A DNA stretch of 20,844 nucleotides, from contig JAJRSY010000189.1 in the NCBI GenBank assembly GCA_024278565.1, forward strand, positions 1 to 20,844. The letters run 5' to 3'. The notes under the pieces were generated by a model. It saw only the letters and a list, made by a program, of their open reading frames with translations. It was not told where the DNA came from and did not search any database. The DNA is from Bacteroidota bacterium. GTDB lineage: Bacteria > Bacteroidota > Bacteroidia > Flavobacteriales > Flavobacteriaceae. Each line of letters starts with the position of its first letter. Positions within the stretch are counted from its first letter, which is position 1. Positions 7,529 to 14,748 of this stretch are shown one piece after another. The position numbers and the translations under genes are program-made.

Positions 7529-8095
7529 TTGAAGATCATTTCTTTTTACAAAAACGAGAAGCAGCTGATTAAGAAAGCAGCATCGGGTAATCGAGAGGCG
7601 CAACGGCGTTTGTATGAAAAGCACGCACCGAAAATGTTGGGCATTTGCAGGCGGTATATAAAGGATCTTCATTTTGCCGAAGACGTTATGGTAAACGGGT
7701 TTCTAAAAGTATTCACCCACTTACATACGTTCAGGTTCGAGGGAAGTTTTGAGGGATGGGTACGAAAGATTATGGTTCGTGAGAGTTTATCACATTTAAG
7801 AAAGCGACAGTTTGTAGTCTATGATGATGGTATTTTGAATCAGGTTAATTACCAAAGAACAACTTTATCATCTACCGAGCTTGATGTTGAACATATTCAA
7901 GTGCTGATCGATGCGTTACCCGAGGGGTACAGAACGGTTTTTATACTTTATGCCGTCGAAGGATATAAGCACCAGGAAATTGGGGAGATGCTGAACATAT
8001 CGGTAAGCACCTCAAAATCACAGCTGTTCAAGGCAAGGAAGTTGTTACGTGAAAAATTAAAAGAACAAAATAGTATTGGTTATGGTACCGAATAA
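7529..8095 (+). CDS. ECF-type RNA polymerase sigma factor
   Basis: A 188-residue sigma-70-family factor with only regions 2 and 4. Region 2 spans about residues 25-95 (LYEKHAPKMLGICRRY, AEDVMVNGFLKVF, FEGWVRKIMVRE). Region 4 spans about 127-180, with the helix-turn-helix GYKHQEIGEMLNISVSTSKS followed by LFKARKLLREKL. The start is TTG at 7529: the frame is stopped by TAG at 7508 and has no ATG before region 2. The 3' end overlaps the next gene by 14 bp, typical of sigma/anti-sigma pairs whose translation is coupled. A matching ECF promoter stands just upstream, suggesting that it drives its own operon. Confidence 0.93.
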   Translation: MKIISFYKNEKQLIKKAASGNREAQRRLYEKHAPKMLGICRRYIKDLHFAEDVMVNGFLKVFTHLHTFRFEGSFEGWVRKIMVRESLSHLRKRQFVVYDDGILNQVNYQRTTLSSTELDVEHIQVLIDALPEGYRTVFILYAVEGYKHQEIGEMLNISVSTSKSQLFKARKLLREKLKEQNSIGYGTE

Positions 8096-8819
8096 ATTTG
8101 AAGAATACATAAAAGAAAAACTCGAAGCTAGAGAGATAGCGCCTTCAGCTGATGCGTGGCATAAATTGGCCGATCAGTTGGGTGCTTCGCAAAAACCTAA
8201 AAGCAGCGGTTATTTGTGGTATGGGGTAGCGGCAAGTGCAATAGGTGTTTTGTTGGTTTCTGTACTTTATTTCAGTTCAAGAAATCAAACCGTTACTACA
8301 AAGGTTCAAGTGGTTGATGTGGCAAAAGAAGCCCCCAAAAAGATAATAATCAGTGAGCCAATTGTAGCACCTTTTGAAGTCGAAATTGAGGAATCCGATA
8401 AAGTTGAGTTGATTGTGGCGAATGAAAAGGCTACTGTGAAAAATCAACCAATAGGGTTAAAAAAACAGATTTTGCAGATCCACAAGGTAGAGACGATGTC
8501 AAATGAGATTCAAGTAGCCATAAAGACCTCTGATGAGGTCATTGCTACTAAAGTACTAGAGGTTTTGGCTCAGGTAGAGGCACTTGAAAACAAAAGTGAA
8601 GTAGTGACCGATGCCGAAGTAGACTCCTTATTAAGACAAGCACAACAAGAATTGTTTGCAAACAGGGTCTTTAATAAACACAACAATACCGTAGATGCCA
8701 TGGCTTTGTTGACCGAGGTGGAAGACGAACTCGACCAGTCATTTCGTGATAAGATTTTTGAGAACTTGAAAAATGGTTTCATCAAGGTTAGAACTGCAGT
8801 TGCGAATCGCAACAATTAA
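8082..8819 (+). CDS. Single-pass membrane protein, probable anti-sigma factor
   Basis: A 245-residue protein with a short cytoplasmic N-terminus containing the amphipathic pattern KFEEYIKEKLEAREIAPSADAW. One transmembrane helix follows at about 43-65 (YLWYGVAASAIGVLLVSVLY), then a charged, Val/Glu-rich extracytoplasmic domain with a low-complexity middle and a helical end. I see no zinc anti-sigma HxxxCxxC motif and no FecR domain. Assignment as the anti-sigma partner therefore rests on gene order, the 14-bp overlap with the sigma gene and the topology. ATG 8082 is chosen over the TTG at 8076, six bases upstream, as a conventional start. Confidence 0.7.
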   Translation: MVPNKFEEYIKEKLEAREIAPSADAWHKLADQLGASQKPKSSGYLWYGVAASAIGVLLVSVLYFSSRNQTVTTKVQVVDVAKEAPKKIIISEPIVAPFEVEIEESDKVELIVANEKATVKNQPIGLKKQILQIHKVETMSNEIQVAIKTSDEVIATKVLEVLAQVEALENKSEVVTDAEVDSLLRQAQQELFANRVFNKHNNTVDAMALLTEVEDELDQSFRDKIFENLKNGFIKVRTAVANRNN

Positions 8820-8846
8820 AAAGATTCATCAATCATTAATCATCAT

Positions 8847-8878
8847 CTACATTCGCCCCGTATAGGGGTAGAATGTGG
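8847..8878 (+). other. Intercistronic hairpin between the anti-sigma and barrel genes
   Basis: CTACATTC (8847-8854) pairs with GAATGTGG (8871-8878), and inside it CCCC (8856-8859) pairs with GGGG (8865-8868) around GTATA. The stem is long but is not followed by a T-run, so it does not look like a simple terminator. It may mark an mRNA processing or partial attenuation point before the barrel gene, whose ATG lies 22 bp downstream. Confidence 0.5.
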
Positions 8879-8899
8879 ACTGAACAAATCATATTTAAA

Positions 8900-9961
8900 A
8901 TGAGAACAATTACGTTTTATTTAATAGTGTTAATAATTTCATTTGCCACAAATAATCTCATGGCACAAGAAGAGAGTTACAAAGAAAAAGTAGAGGCGCT
9001 TCAAAATTCTAAAAAACAGATTGTCGATCAAGAAAAAGAGGCTCTTAAGATTGAAGTAGAAGCCATAGGTGAACAATTAAAGGATGGTGAAATTACTGAA
9101 ACAAAAGCTAAAACCATCAAAGAGGATGTGGCAAAAATAAGGGCACTGAACATTGAAAACCGTGTTGCCATTCTAGACAATAAAATTTTACTGCTAGAGC
9201 GCAATAAGGGTGAATTGTTGGTTTTAGATGAAGATGATGAAGAGGGTTTTTCATTAGATATCAATGGGAAACATGTATTTACTTTCTATGACAAAGAAGA
9301 AAAAAAGAAACCGAAATACGACCGCCGCACATATACGAACCTTGTTATGGCCATTGGCTTGAACAATGCTATCGTTGACGGTCGGTCTTTGGAAGACTCC
9401 CCATACAAAATAGGTGGAAGTCGATTTTTTGAAATGGGTTGGGTCTGGCGTACTAGGGTATTTAAGAATTCAAATTTTCTTCGATTGAACTATGGGGTGT
9501 CTTTTCAGTTCAATGGATTAAAACCTAAGGACAACAAGTATTTTGTTGTAAATAGTGGACGAACTGAACTACAAGAATTTGAGTTTGACTTAAAAAAATC
9601 GAAACTCAGAATCGATAATTTGGTATTTCCGGTACACTTTGAGTTTGGGCCATCGAAATTCACAAAAAAAGAGGGCAGGGTCCGGTATTCCCTCAAAAAT
9701 AAATTTCGAATAGGAATAGGGGGTTATGGTGGGTTTAATCTGGGAACCCGTCAAAAATTAAAATACAGACGAGACGGGAATAATGTAAAGGATAAACTGA
9801 AAAGAGGGTATAATACCAATAATTTCATCTATGGCCTAAGTGCGTACGCTGGGTTTGACGGAGTTTTACTGTACGCAAAGTATGATTTGAATCCCATTTT
9901 TAAAGATTCCTCCGTAGAACAACATAATATCTCATTGGGACTGAGGTTTGATCTTTGGTAA
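8900..9961 (+). CDS. Outer-membrane beta-barrel protein with N-terminal coiled coil
   Basis: A 353-residue exported protein. A signal peptide (MRTITFYLIVLIISFATN, cleavage probably after MA near residue 22) is followed by about 75 residues rich in Lys and Glu with heptad-like spacing, a likely coiled coil. After an acidic linker (LDEDDEEGFSLD), alternating hydrophobic and polar strands with many Gly, Tyr and Phe begin near residue 100 and end in LGLRFDLW, an aromatic C-terminus typical of barrels. I cannot name a family. ATG 8900 is preferred to 8873 because it places the signal sequence at the very N-terminus. It is the third gene of the sigma/anti-sigma cluster and may be the envelope target of that regulon, which is inference. 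Confidence 0.8.
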   Translation: MRTITFYLIVLIISFATNNLMAQEESYKEKVEALQNSKKQIVDQEKEALKIEVEAIGEQLKDGEITETKAKTIKEDVAKIRALNIENRVAILDNKILLLERNKGELLVLDEDDEEGFSLDINGKHVFTFYDKEEKKKPKYDRRTYTNLVMAIGLNNAIVDGRSLEDSPYKIGGSRFFEMGWVWRTRVFKNSNFLRLNYGVSFQFNGLKPKDNKYFVVNSGRTELQEFEFDLKKSKLRIDNLVFPVHFEFGPSKFTKKEGRVRYSLKNKFRIGIGGYGGFNLGTRQKLKYRRDGNNVKDKLKRGYNTNNFIYGLSAYAGFDGVLLYAKYDLNPIFKDSSVEQHNISLGLRFDLW

Positions 9962-9992
9962 TTTGTTTTAGCCAAGGCATTCATGTCTTTCA

Positions 9993-10025
9993 AGACCTGC
10001 TAGGTTTCCAAAACCTAGTAGGTCT
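9993..10025. terminator. Perfectly folding palindrome, bidirectional terminator / dispersed repeat
   Basis: AGACCTGCTAGGTTT (9993-10007) faces AAACCTAGTAGGTCT (10011-10025) across a CCA loop, giving 15 paired positions with one G-T wobble. It lies 32 bp after the barrel gene and 39 bp before the end of the convergent zinc-ribbon gene. GACCTGC-type palindromes of this form recur between genes in many flavobacterial genomes, so it is probably both a mobile repeat and a working two-way terminator. Confidence 0.65.
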
Positions 10026-10063
10026 GGTATCCTCTTATCGATAAAGCAATGGTGATAAGCCTA

Positions 10064-10303
10064 TTATGGCTCTGAAACTATTTTATCAGTACTAAACTCC
10101 TCCTCATAAAAACCACGTTTGCAATGCGAACATTCTGCAATGGTGTTTGACGATATTCGAAAAACCTTGATCCAAAAAAAGTGAAACCAATTGCTTGTCT
10201 TTATGGCCGCCAAGGTATTTGGTTGTTCGCAAAAGGGGCATAAAACACCTTCGAGCTGTTTGGTTTCGGTTTTGCCCGGCCGTGTGCCAAAAAAGAATAT
10301 CAT
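10064..10303 (-). CDS. Small zinc-ribbon protein
   Basis: A 79-residue protein with two Cys pairs, CPFC at 22-25 and CSHC at 58-61, spaced like a zinc ribbon. An aromatic segment, WFHFFWIKVFRI, lies between them. Its start MIFFFGTR matches a group of short Bacteroidota zinc-ribbon proteins that begin with an FGT-R motif. The function of that group is not known to me. The ATG at 10303 lies 27 bp after the stop of the DUF4846 gene on the same strand, so they probably form one transcript ending at the 9993-10025 palindrome. Confidence 0.75.
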   Translation of the reverse strand: MIFFFGTRPGKTETKQLEGVLCPFCEQPNTLAAIKTSNWFHFFWIKVFRISSNTIAECSHCKRGFYEEEFSTDKIVSEP

Positions 10304-10330
10304 AGTGTTGTATTGATGTTATAAATATAG

Positions 10331-11215
10331 TCAATCAACAAATCGTTTCAAATCGGTTTTCTTAAATGCCCATTCCGAGGTCATTAATTCCTTGGTGTTC
10401 GTTGTTGCACTGTACCATGGGTTGAGTCTGTGATTATTCGGGTTTTTAAGAATCTGTAGTTCCTGAGCGGGCATATAGCTTTGTGCCAAGAGGAATATTT
10501 TTCCATGGTCGGTATCATTCTTTGCCACGTCAACTACGATTACGGCATGCCCGGGAAAACCACCTTGAATGAACACATCACCAATACGAAGCTCTTCGAT
10601 GGGCACTGATTTCAGCTCTTTTGATAAAGATGCCGTACCGGCATAACTGAAGACCATTTCGAGGTATTTCCAAAAATTTTTTTGAGAATCTGAAGCTTGT
10701 GCTTTTTGTTTCCAACTAACATTGTTTTCACTCACAACAATACGTTTTCCTTTTCGCCAATTCGAATAATCGGCCTTGAACCCATTTGTGAAATTAAAAT
10801 GGATGCTATCGTATTTTTTCTTTCCGAAAAGATATTCGGCCCGCAAACGTATTACAGCATCGGCACATTGGTGCAGATCTCGTTTGCCTATGGGTAAATC
10901 AACAACCGCTTCATAAATGTTCTTGTTCGGTTTCGTTTGTCCGTCGAAATAGGTTACTTCCGAACCTATTGGTTTTAATGGTAACCTTCTAAGATATGTG
11001 CCAAAAGAAGTGGAATTTAGTTTTGTTCTTTGATAACCTTGCGGCGGGCCGAACCTGCTCTCAACATTGTTTCCGGTTGTATTTATACGTTGGTAGGGCT
11101 GGCTATTTTCAGAATGTGGCTTACTGATAACCGCTTGTTTTGATTCGGATGTATTTTGTCCGCAAGCTTGTAAGGGCTGTAATGCCAAGAATAAAAGCAA
11201 AAACCTTTTTTTCAT
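10331..11215 (-). CDS. DUF4846-type lipoprotein
   Basis: A 294-residue protein with a lipoprotein signal (MKKRFLLLFLALQPLQAC, lipid-modified Cys at 18), so membrane-anchored in the periplasm or outer membrane. The body resembles DUF4846 proteins: TYLRRLPLKP near residue 70, DLHQCADAVIRLRAEYLF near 115, then GGFPGHAVIVVD with a conserved His and QSYMPAQ near the C-terminus. The Cys/His arrangement and the GHAVIV strand recall papain-like NlpC/P60 folds, but catalysis is not demonstrated and I do not assert it. No enzymatic role is established for this family to my knowledge. It is followed by the zinc-ribbon gene 27 bp downstream. Confidence 0.82.
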   Translation of the reverse strand: MKKRFLLLFLALQPLQACGQNTSESKQAVISKPHSENSQPYQRINTTGNNVESRFGPPQGYQRTKLNSTSFGTYLRRLPLKPIGSEVTYFDGQTKPNKNIYEAVVDLPIGKRDLHQCADAVIRLRAEYLFGKKKYDSIHFNFTNGFKADYSNWRKGKRIVVSENNVSWKQKAQASDSQKNFWKYLEMVFSYAGTASLSKELKSVPIEELRIGDVFIQGGFPGHAVIVVDVAKNDTDHGKIFLLAQSYMPAQELQILKNPNNHRLNPWYSATTNTKELMTSEWAFKKTDLKRFVD

Positions 11216-11257
11216 TATAAAATAAACCGTTTCGCAGATTATCGAATGCCTAAGAGA

Positions 11258-11321
11258 AGAGAGCCCCGTTCACACAATCTATTGGCATGGACAAATGACA
11301 ATAGGGCAAACAGGGCTTTCT
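11258..11321. other. Nested inverted repeats downstream of the SIMPL gene
   Basis: An outer stem pairs 11259-11270 (ending GCCCCGTT) with 11309-11320 (AACAGGGCTT...), with one mismatch. An inner 6-bp stem pairs CTATTG (11279-11284) with CAATAG (11299-11304). Together they make a two-step hairpin of about 64 nt. It sits between the DUF4846 start and the SIMPL stop, both reverse, so it could be a terminator or processed RNA structure. No clear T-run follows. Confidence 0.4.
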
Positions 11322-11348
11322 CAATAAATAATAACCAACCAAACTGTT

Positions 11349-11951
11349 TTATAGCAACTCAAAAGATACCGATATATGGTAATCTCTTGATTCAGGATTA
11401 TTGCCATAATATAATGATTCTGATATTTTTTTGGTATTGGTGTCACTTATGTAAATGGCCTTACCGATTTTTCTTCCAATTTTCTTCGCGATGGCCTCAG
11501 CTTTGCTTTTGGCAGTATCGAATGCCTCTTTTGCATATTCGGCCATTTTTTCATCGCTCAATTCTATATCAAAAGTAGTATCAGACCGTGAGACCCCAAT
11601 TGATCTCACTTTAAGAATTTTTTGCATTTCTTCTAAAGACTTGGTCTTGAAAACAAGTATTGTTCCTTCTTTTTCATAACCTAAGAGTACATAGTACAAG
11701 TTATTTTCGGTCAGGCGATCATTGTCTATACCTACTTTCGCCAATTTGTCTAAATACCCTGACTTCACTTCTGATAGGCCCATGGTTTGAGAATCGTATA
11801 CATTGTTGAGACTAACGATCATTTGGGTCGAATACTCTGGCGAAATACTGTACTTGTGTGTGCCGTTTACGGTAATGTTGTTTTGATGTGCTTGAGCGAA
11901 CGTGCCCATGGTCATCATAATCATTGCGATACTTAAAATAAGTTTTTTCAT
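11349..11951 (-). CDS. Exported SIMPL (DUF541) domain protein
   Basis: A 200-residue secreted protein: signal peptide MKKLILSIAMIMMTMGTFAQA, then one SIMPL/DUF541 domain. Family traits visible are the opening NITVNGTHKYSISPEYSTQM, which resembles the GxGxxxxxPD-type first strand, and the stretch EAFDTAKSKAEAIAKKIGRKIGKAI. That Ala/Lys helix, followed by a Gly-containing turn, is the most recognisable feature of the family. SIMPL proteins are periplasmic or surface-associated; their molecular role is unclear. It is reverse like its neighbours and followed by a 133-bp gap with nested inverted repeats. The start at 11951 is an ATG directly before the signal sequence. Confidence 0.82.
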   Translation of the reverse strand: MKKLILSIAMIMMTMGTFAQAHQNNITVNGTHKYSISPEYSTQMIVSLNNVYDSQTMGLSEVKSGYLDKLAKVGIDNDRLTENNLYYVLLGYEKEGTILVFKTKSLEEMQKILKVRSIGVSRSDTTFDIELSDEKMAEYAKEAFDTAKSKAEAIAKKIGRKIGKAIYISDTNTKKISESLYYGNNPESRDYHISVSFELL

Positions 11952-12046
11952 GTTTTTTGTTTTTTTGTCCTGTTCCTATAGCGATCAAGATAAATCAGGG
12001 CCTTTGTGATTATTGGTAATAGTACAACGTTTTATTCAAGAGATTC

Positions 12047-12472
12047 TTATGCTACCGTGAACATAAAAGAAGCAACGATCATCCATGCGCCTACAATGAT
12101 ACCCACTATGCCCAATTTGCCTTGTATGGGTGCTATTTTCGCACGCAGCTCTTCGGCCTTGGCCTTGGCAACATCGTTTTTAGACAGAAAAAACTTGTTT
12201 ATCAAGCCAGAACCGAGCATAAAGCCCAGTGCCGCTGAAATAATATTGCCGGCTAAAAAGGTAATCCACCAAATTGGGGCAACGCTGAGCCATCCCAAAT
12301 TTAAAACGGCGGTGATCACGCCCCATACGCCCCAGAAGCAGAAGACGATTCCTATCCACCCTTGGTAGGGTTCTACTTTTTCCAATAGTTCTTTGGCGTT
12401 TGGTTTTTTTGACAAGATCAGTGATGGTACTGCAATGATGCTCAATAGTATTAATGTAATTCCCCAGATCAT
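12047..12472 (-). CDS. Four-helix inner-membrane protein with internal duplication
   Basis: A 141-residue hydrophobic protein with four predicted membrane segments: about 2-20, 38-60, 67-90 and 118-138. I do not recognise a named family. The two halves look related: LEKVEPYQGWIGIVFCFWGV near residue 30 and RAKIAPIQGKLGIVGIIVGA near 110 share a (K/R)(V/I)xPxQGxxGIV core leading into a helix, with a charged stretch before each. This suggests an old tandem duplication. Its ATG at 12472 is separated by 217 bp from divergent dnaG, and its stop lies 95 bp before the SIMPL gene on the same strand. Confidence 0.72.
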   Translation of the reverse strand: MIWGITLILLSIIAVPSLILSKKPNAKELLEKVEPYQGWIGIVFCFWGVWGVITAVLNLGWLSVAPIWWITFLAGNIISAALGFMLGSGLINKFFLSKNDVAKAKAEELRAKIAPIQGKLGIVGIIVGAWMIVASFMFTVA

Positions 12473-12618
12473 AATTTTTGTTTTAAGGTTAAAAAAGGTT
12501 TTTGCTAAACGATTTCAGCTGTTTAAATTTCTATGGTACAAAGTTGCGGTAAATGTATACTTGATTTTTCCCTTTTAACGGCGAAAATGAACTCCCTGAA
12601 AATGGGGGGCGGTTTTTT

Positions 12619-12645
12619 TTGAAGCTGATTTTTAGCTTATATTTA
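12619..12645 (+). promoter_or_regulatory. Weak promoter candidate for dnaG
   Basis: TATATTTA at 12638-12645 matches the Bacteroidota -7 box TAnnTTTG except for the last base. TTG at 12619-12621 lies 16 bp upstream, shorter than the usual spacing. It is about 45 bp before the dnaG start in a 217-bp divergent gap. The match is marginal. Confidence 0.3.
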
Positions 12646-12689
12646 CCGATACTGATAACTTCTATAACTTTAATTTATTCGCATACGGT

Positions 12690-14669
12690 TTGATTTCAAA
12701 AGCTACCATAGATCAAGTTTACGAGACCGCCCGTTTAGAAGAGGTCATTGGTGAATTTGTACAGTTGAAAAAGTCCGGTTCGAATTTCAAAGGTCTGAGT
12801 CCGTTTACTGATGAGCGCACCCCTAGTTTTATGGTTTCGCCCGTAAAGCAGATCTGGAAGGATTTCAGTAGTGGCAAAGGGGGCAATGTAGTCGCTTTTT
12901 TGATGGAGCACGAACACTTTACCTATCCCGAGGCTATAAAATACCTTGCTAAAAAATACAATATTGAAGTCGAGGAAACAGAGCGGACCGATGAGCAGAA
13001 GCAAGAAGCGAGCGAGCGCGAGAGTATGTACCTTGTATCTGAGTTTGCCCAAGATTATTTTTCAGAAATACTATGGAAAAGTGGACTGGGCAAGGCTATT
13101 GGCCTAAGTTATTTTAAAGAACGGGGTTTTACCGATGAGATCATAAAAAAATTCAATCTCGGTTATTGTTTGGACCAATGGAGCGGTTTTACCGCCGCCG
13201 CCCTGGAAAAGGGATACCAGTTGAACTACCTTGAAAAAACAGGGTTGACCATTGTAAAAGAGAATGCCGAGAACCCGAACGACCCAAAAAAGTTCGATAG
13301 GTTCAAGGCTAGGGTCATGTTTCCCATTCATTCAATGAGTGGTAGGGTCTTGGGTTTTGGGGGCAGGATCTTGACCAATGATAAAAAGGCCGCCAAATAT
13401 CTTAATTCCCCCGAAAGTGATATCTACCATAAAAGCAAGGTGCTTTATGGTATTTATTATGCCAAACAGGCCATTGCCAAAGAATATAATTGTTATTTGG
13501 TAGAGGGCTATACTGATGTTATCCAATTTCACCAAAGAGGTATTGAAAATGTGGTTTCATCAAGTGGCACGGCCTTGACCCCTGAACAGATCAGGTTGGT
13601 CAACCGCTTGACCAAGAACATTACGGTGCTTTTTGATGGTGACGCAGCTGGGTTGAGGGCTTCCTTAAGGGGAATAGACCTTATATTGGAGCAGGGCATG
13701 AACGTTAAGGTATGTACTTTTCCTGATGGCGAAGATCCCGATAGTTTCTCCAAGAACAATGAAAAAGATGCTGTTTTACTTTATTTAAGGGAAAATTCAA
13801 AAGATTTCATTCAGTTCAAGGCAAATCTGCTGGCAGAAGAAGCTGTGAACGACCCTATCAAAAGAGCGGAAACCGTTCGTGATATTGTCAATAGTATTTC
13901 GAAAATTCCCGATGCCATCAAAAGGGAGATATATATTCAAGAGTGCGCTCGAATTATGAATGTATCTGAAGGGGTGCTTTTCAGTACCTTGGCGCAGATC
14001 GGAAAAAAGAACCAGAGCGATGCCTCAAAATCGGCCAGACAGCAACAAAAGGCTTTTGATGTTGTCAAGAACGAATTGCCTGTTGATAAGGTAGATGTAC
14101 AGTATGAACTTGAGCGTAAGATAATAGAATTGCTTCTGTTGTACGGCAATGAGGAGCAAAAATTTGAAGATTTGGTATTGAAAGAGAACGAAGAGGGCGA
14201 ACTGATTCTAGAGCCGGAATCGTCTGACATCAAGGTGTATGAAAAAATATACTTGGATCTTCAAGAAGACGAAATTGAATTGACCAATGAACAGTTCAGA
14301 AGTATTTATCAAAAGTTGATTACTGAGCTTAATGAAAAAGAAGATTTTACGGTAAATGCGTTTCTCATTGAGTTAGATCAGCATATGATCTCTGAAATAT
14401 CTTCGATATTGATGGAGGAGGAAAAATATGTTTTGCATAATTGGGCCAGCAAGGACATTTACCCCAAAGAGAAAAAAATGGTCGTGGCACAATTGGTGAG
14501 CGAAACCATCTTGTCGTTAAGATGTTTTCTGATTAAAAAAAGAATGAAGGAGCTTCAAGAAAAAACCCAGGATAACGAAGATGACAATCGAGAAACTTTA
14601 GAGGAAATCATGAATTATCTGCAATTGAACAATCTGTTGAGCAAAAAACTCAATAGGGTGCTTTCTTAG
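12690..14669 (+). CDS. dnaG: DNA primase DnaG with altered zinc-ribbon
   Basis: A 659-residue primase that makes RNA primers at the replication fork in partnership with DnaB helicase. The catalytic Toprim core is intact: YLVEGYTDV with the metal Glu, LFDGDAAGLRAS with the two Asp, and FPDGEDPDSF. The N-terminal zinc-binding domain is recognisable (SPFTDERTPSFMV, then KDFSSGKGGNVVAFLM), but the four ligands of the canonical C-P-F-H...C-x2-C motif are replaced by Ser37, Thr40, Asp58 and Ser61. The fold may therefore stand without zinc. The C-terminal third is divergent and should hold the helicase-binding domain. The start is TTG 12690, fixed by the family N-terminus MISKATID and the absence of an upstream in-frame ATG. 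Confidence 0.95.
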   Translation: MISKATIDQVYETARLEEVIGEFVQLKKSGSNFKGLSPFTDERTPSFMVSPVKQIWKDFSSGKGGNVVAFLMEHEHFTYPEAIKYLAKKYNIEVEETERTDEQKQEASERESMYLVSEFAQDYFSEILWKSGLGKAIGLSYFKERGFTDEIIKKFNLGYCLDQWSGFTAAALEKGYQLNYLEKTGLTIVKENAENPNDPKKFDRFKARVMFPIHSMSGRVLGFGGRILTNDKKAAKYLNSPESDIYHKSKVLYGIYYAKQAIAKEYNCYLVEGYTDVIQFHQRGIENVVSSSGTALTPEQIRLVNRLTKNITVLFDGDAAGLRASLRGIDLILEQGMNVKVCTFPDGEDPDSFSKNNEKDAVLLYLRENSKDFIQFKANLLAEEAVNDPIKRAETVRDIVNSISKIPDAIKREIYIQECARIMNVSEGVLFSTLAQIGKKNQSDASKSARQQQKAFDVVKNELPVDKVDVQYELERKIIELLLLYGNEEQKFEDLVLKENEEGELILEPESSDIKVYEKIYLDLQEDEIELTNEQFRSIYQKLITELNEKEDFTVNAFLIELDQHMISEISSILMEEEKYVLHNWASKDIYPKEKKMVVAQLVSETILSLRCFLIKKRMKELQEKTQDNEDDNRETLEEIMNYLQLNNLLSKKLNRVLS

Positions 14670-14748
14670 CAGGCTCAGGTTTGGGCGTAAAAAACTCCAA
14701 CATCGCTGTCAGGGTTTAAAATTAAACGAGTTCATTGTTTAAAAGCAA

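Noticed and set aside
12006..12368. 120-codon forward open frame opposite the four-helix membrane protein
   Set aside because: The reverse product has coherent membrane helices and an internal duplication, while the forward translation is a shadow without domain or start signals.
12582..12620. Rho-independent terminator before dnaG (CTCCC...GGGGG then T-run)
   Set aside because: No forward gene precedes it and the stem is only about five base pairs, so the T-run is more likely part of the promoter region.
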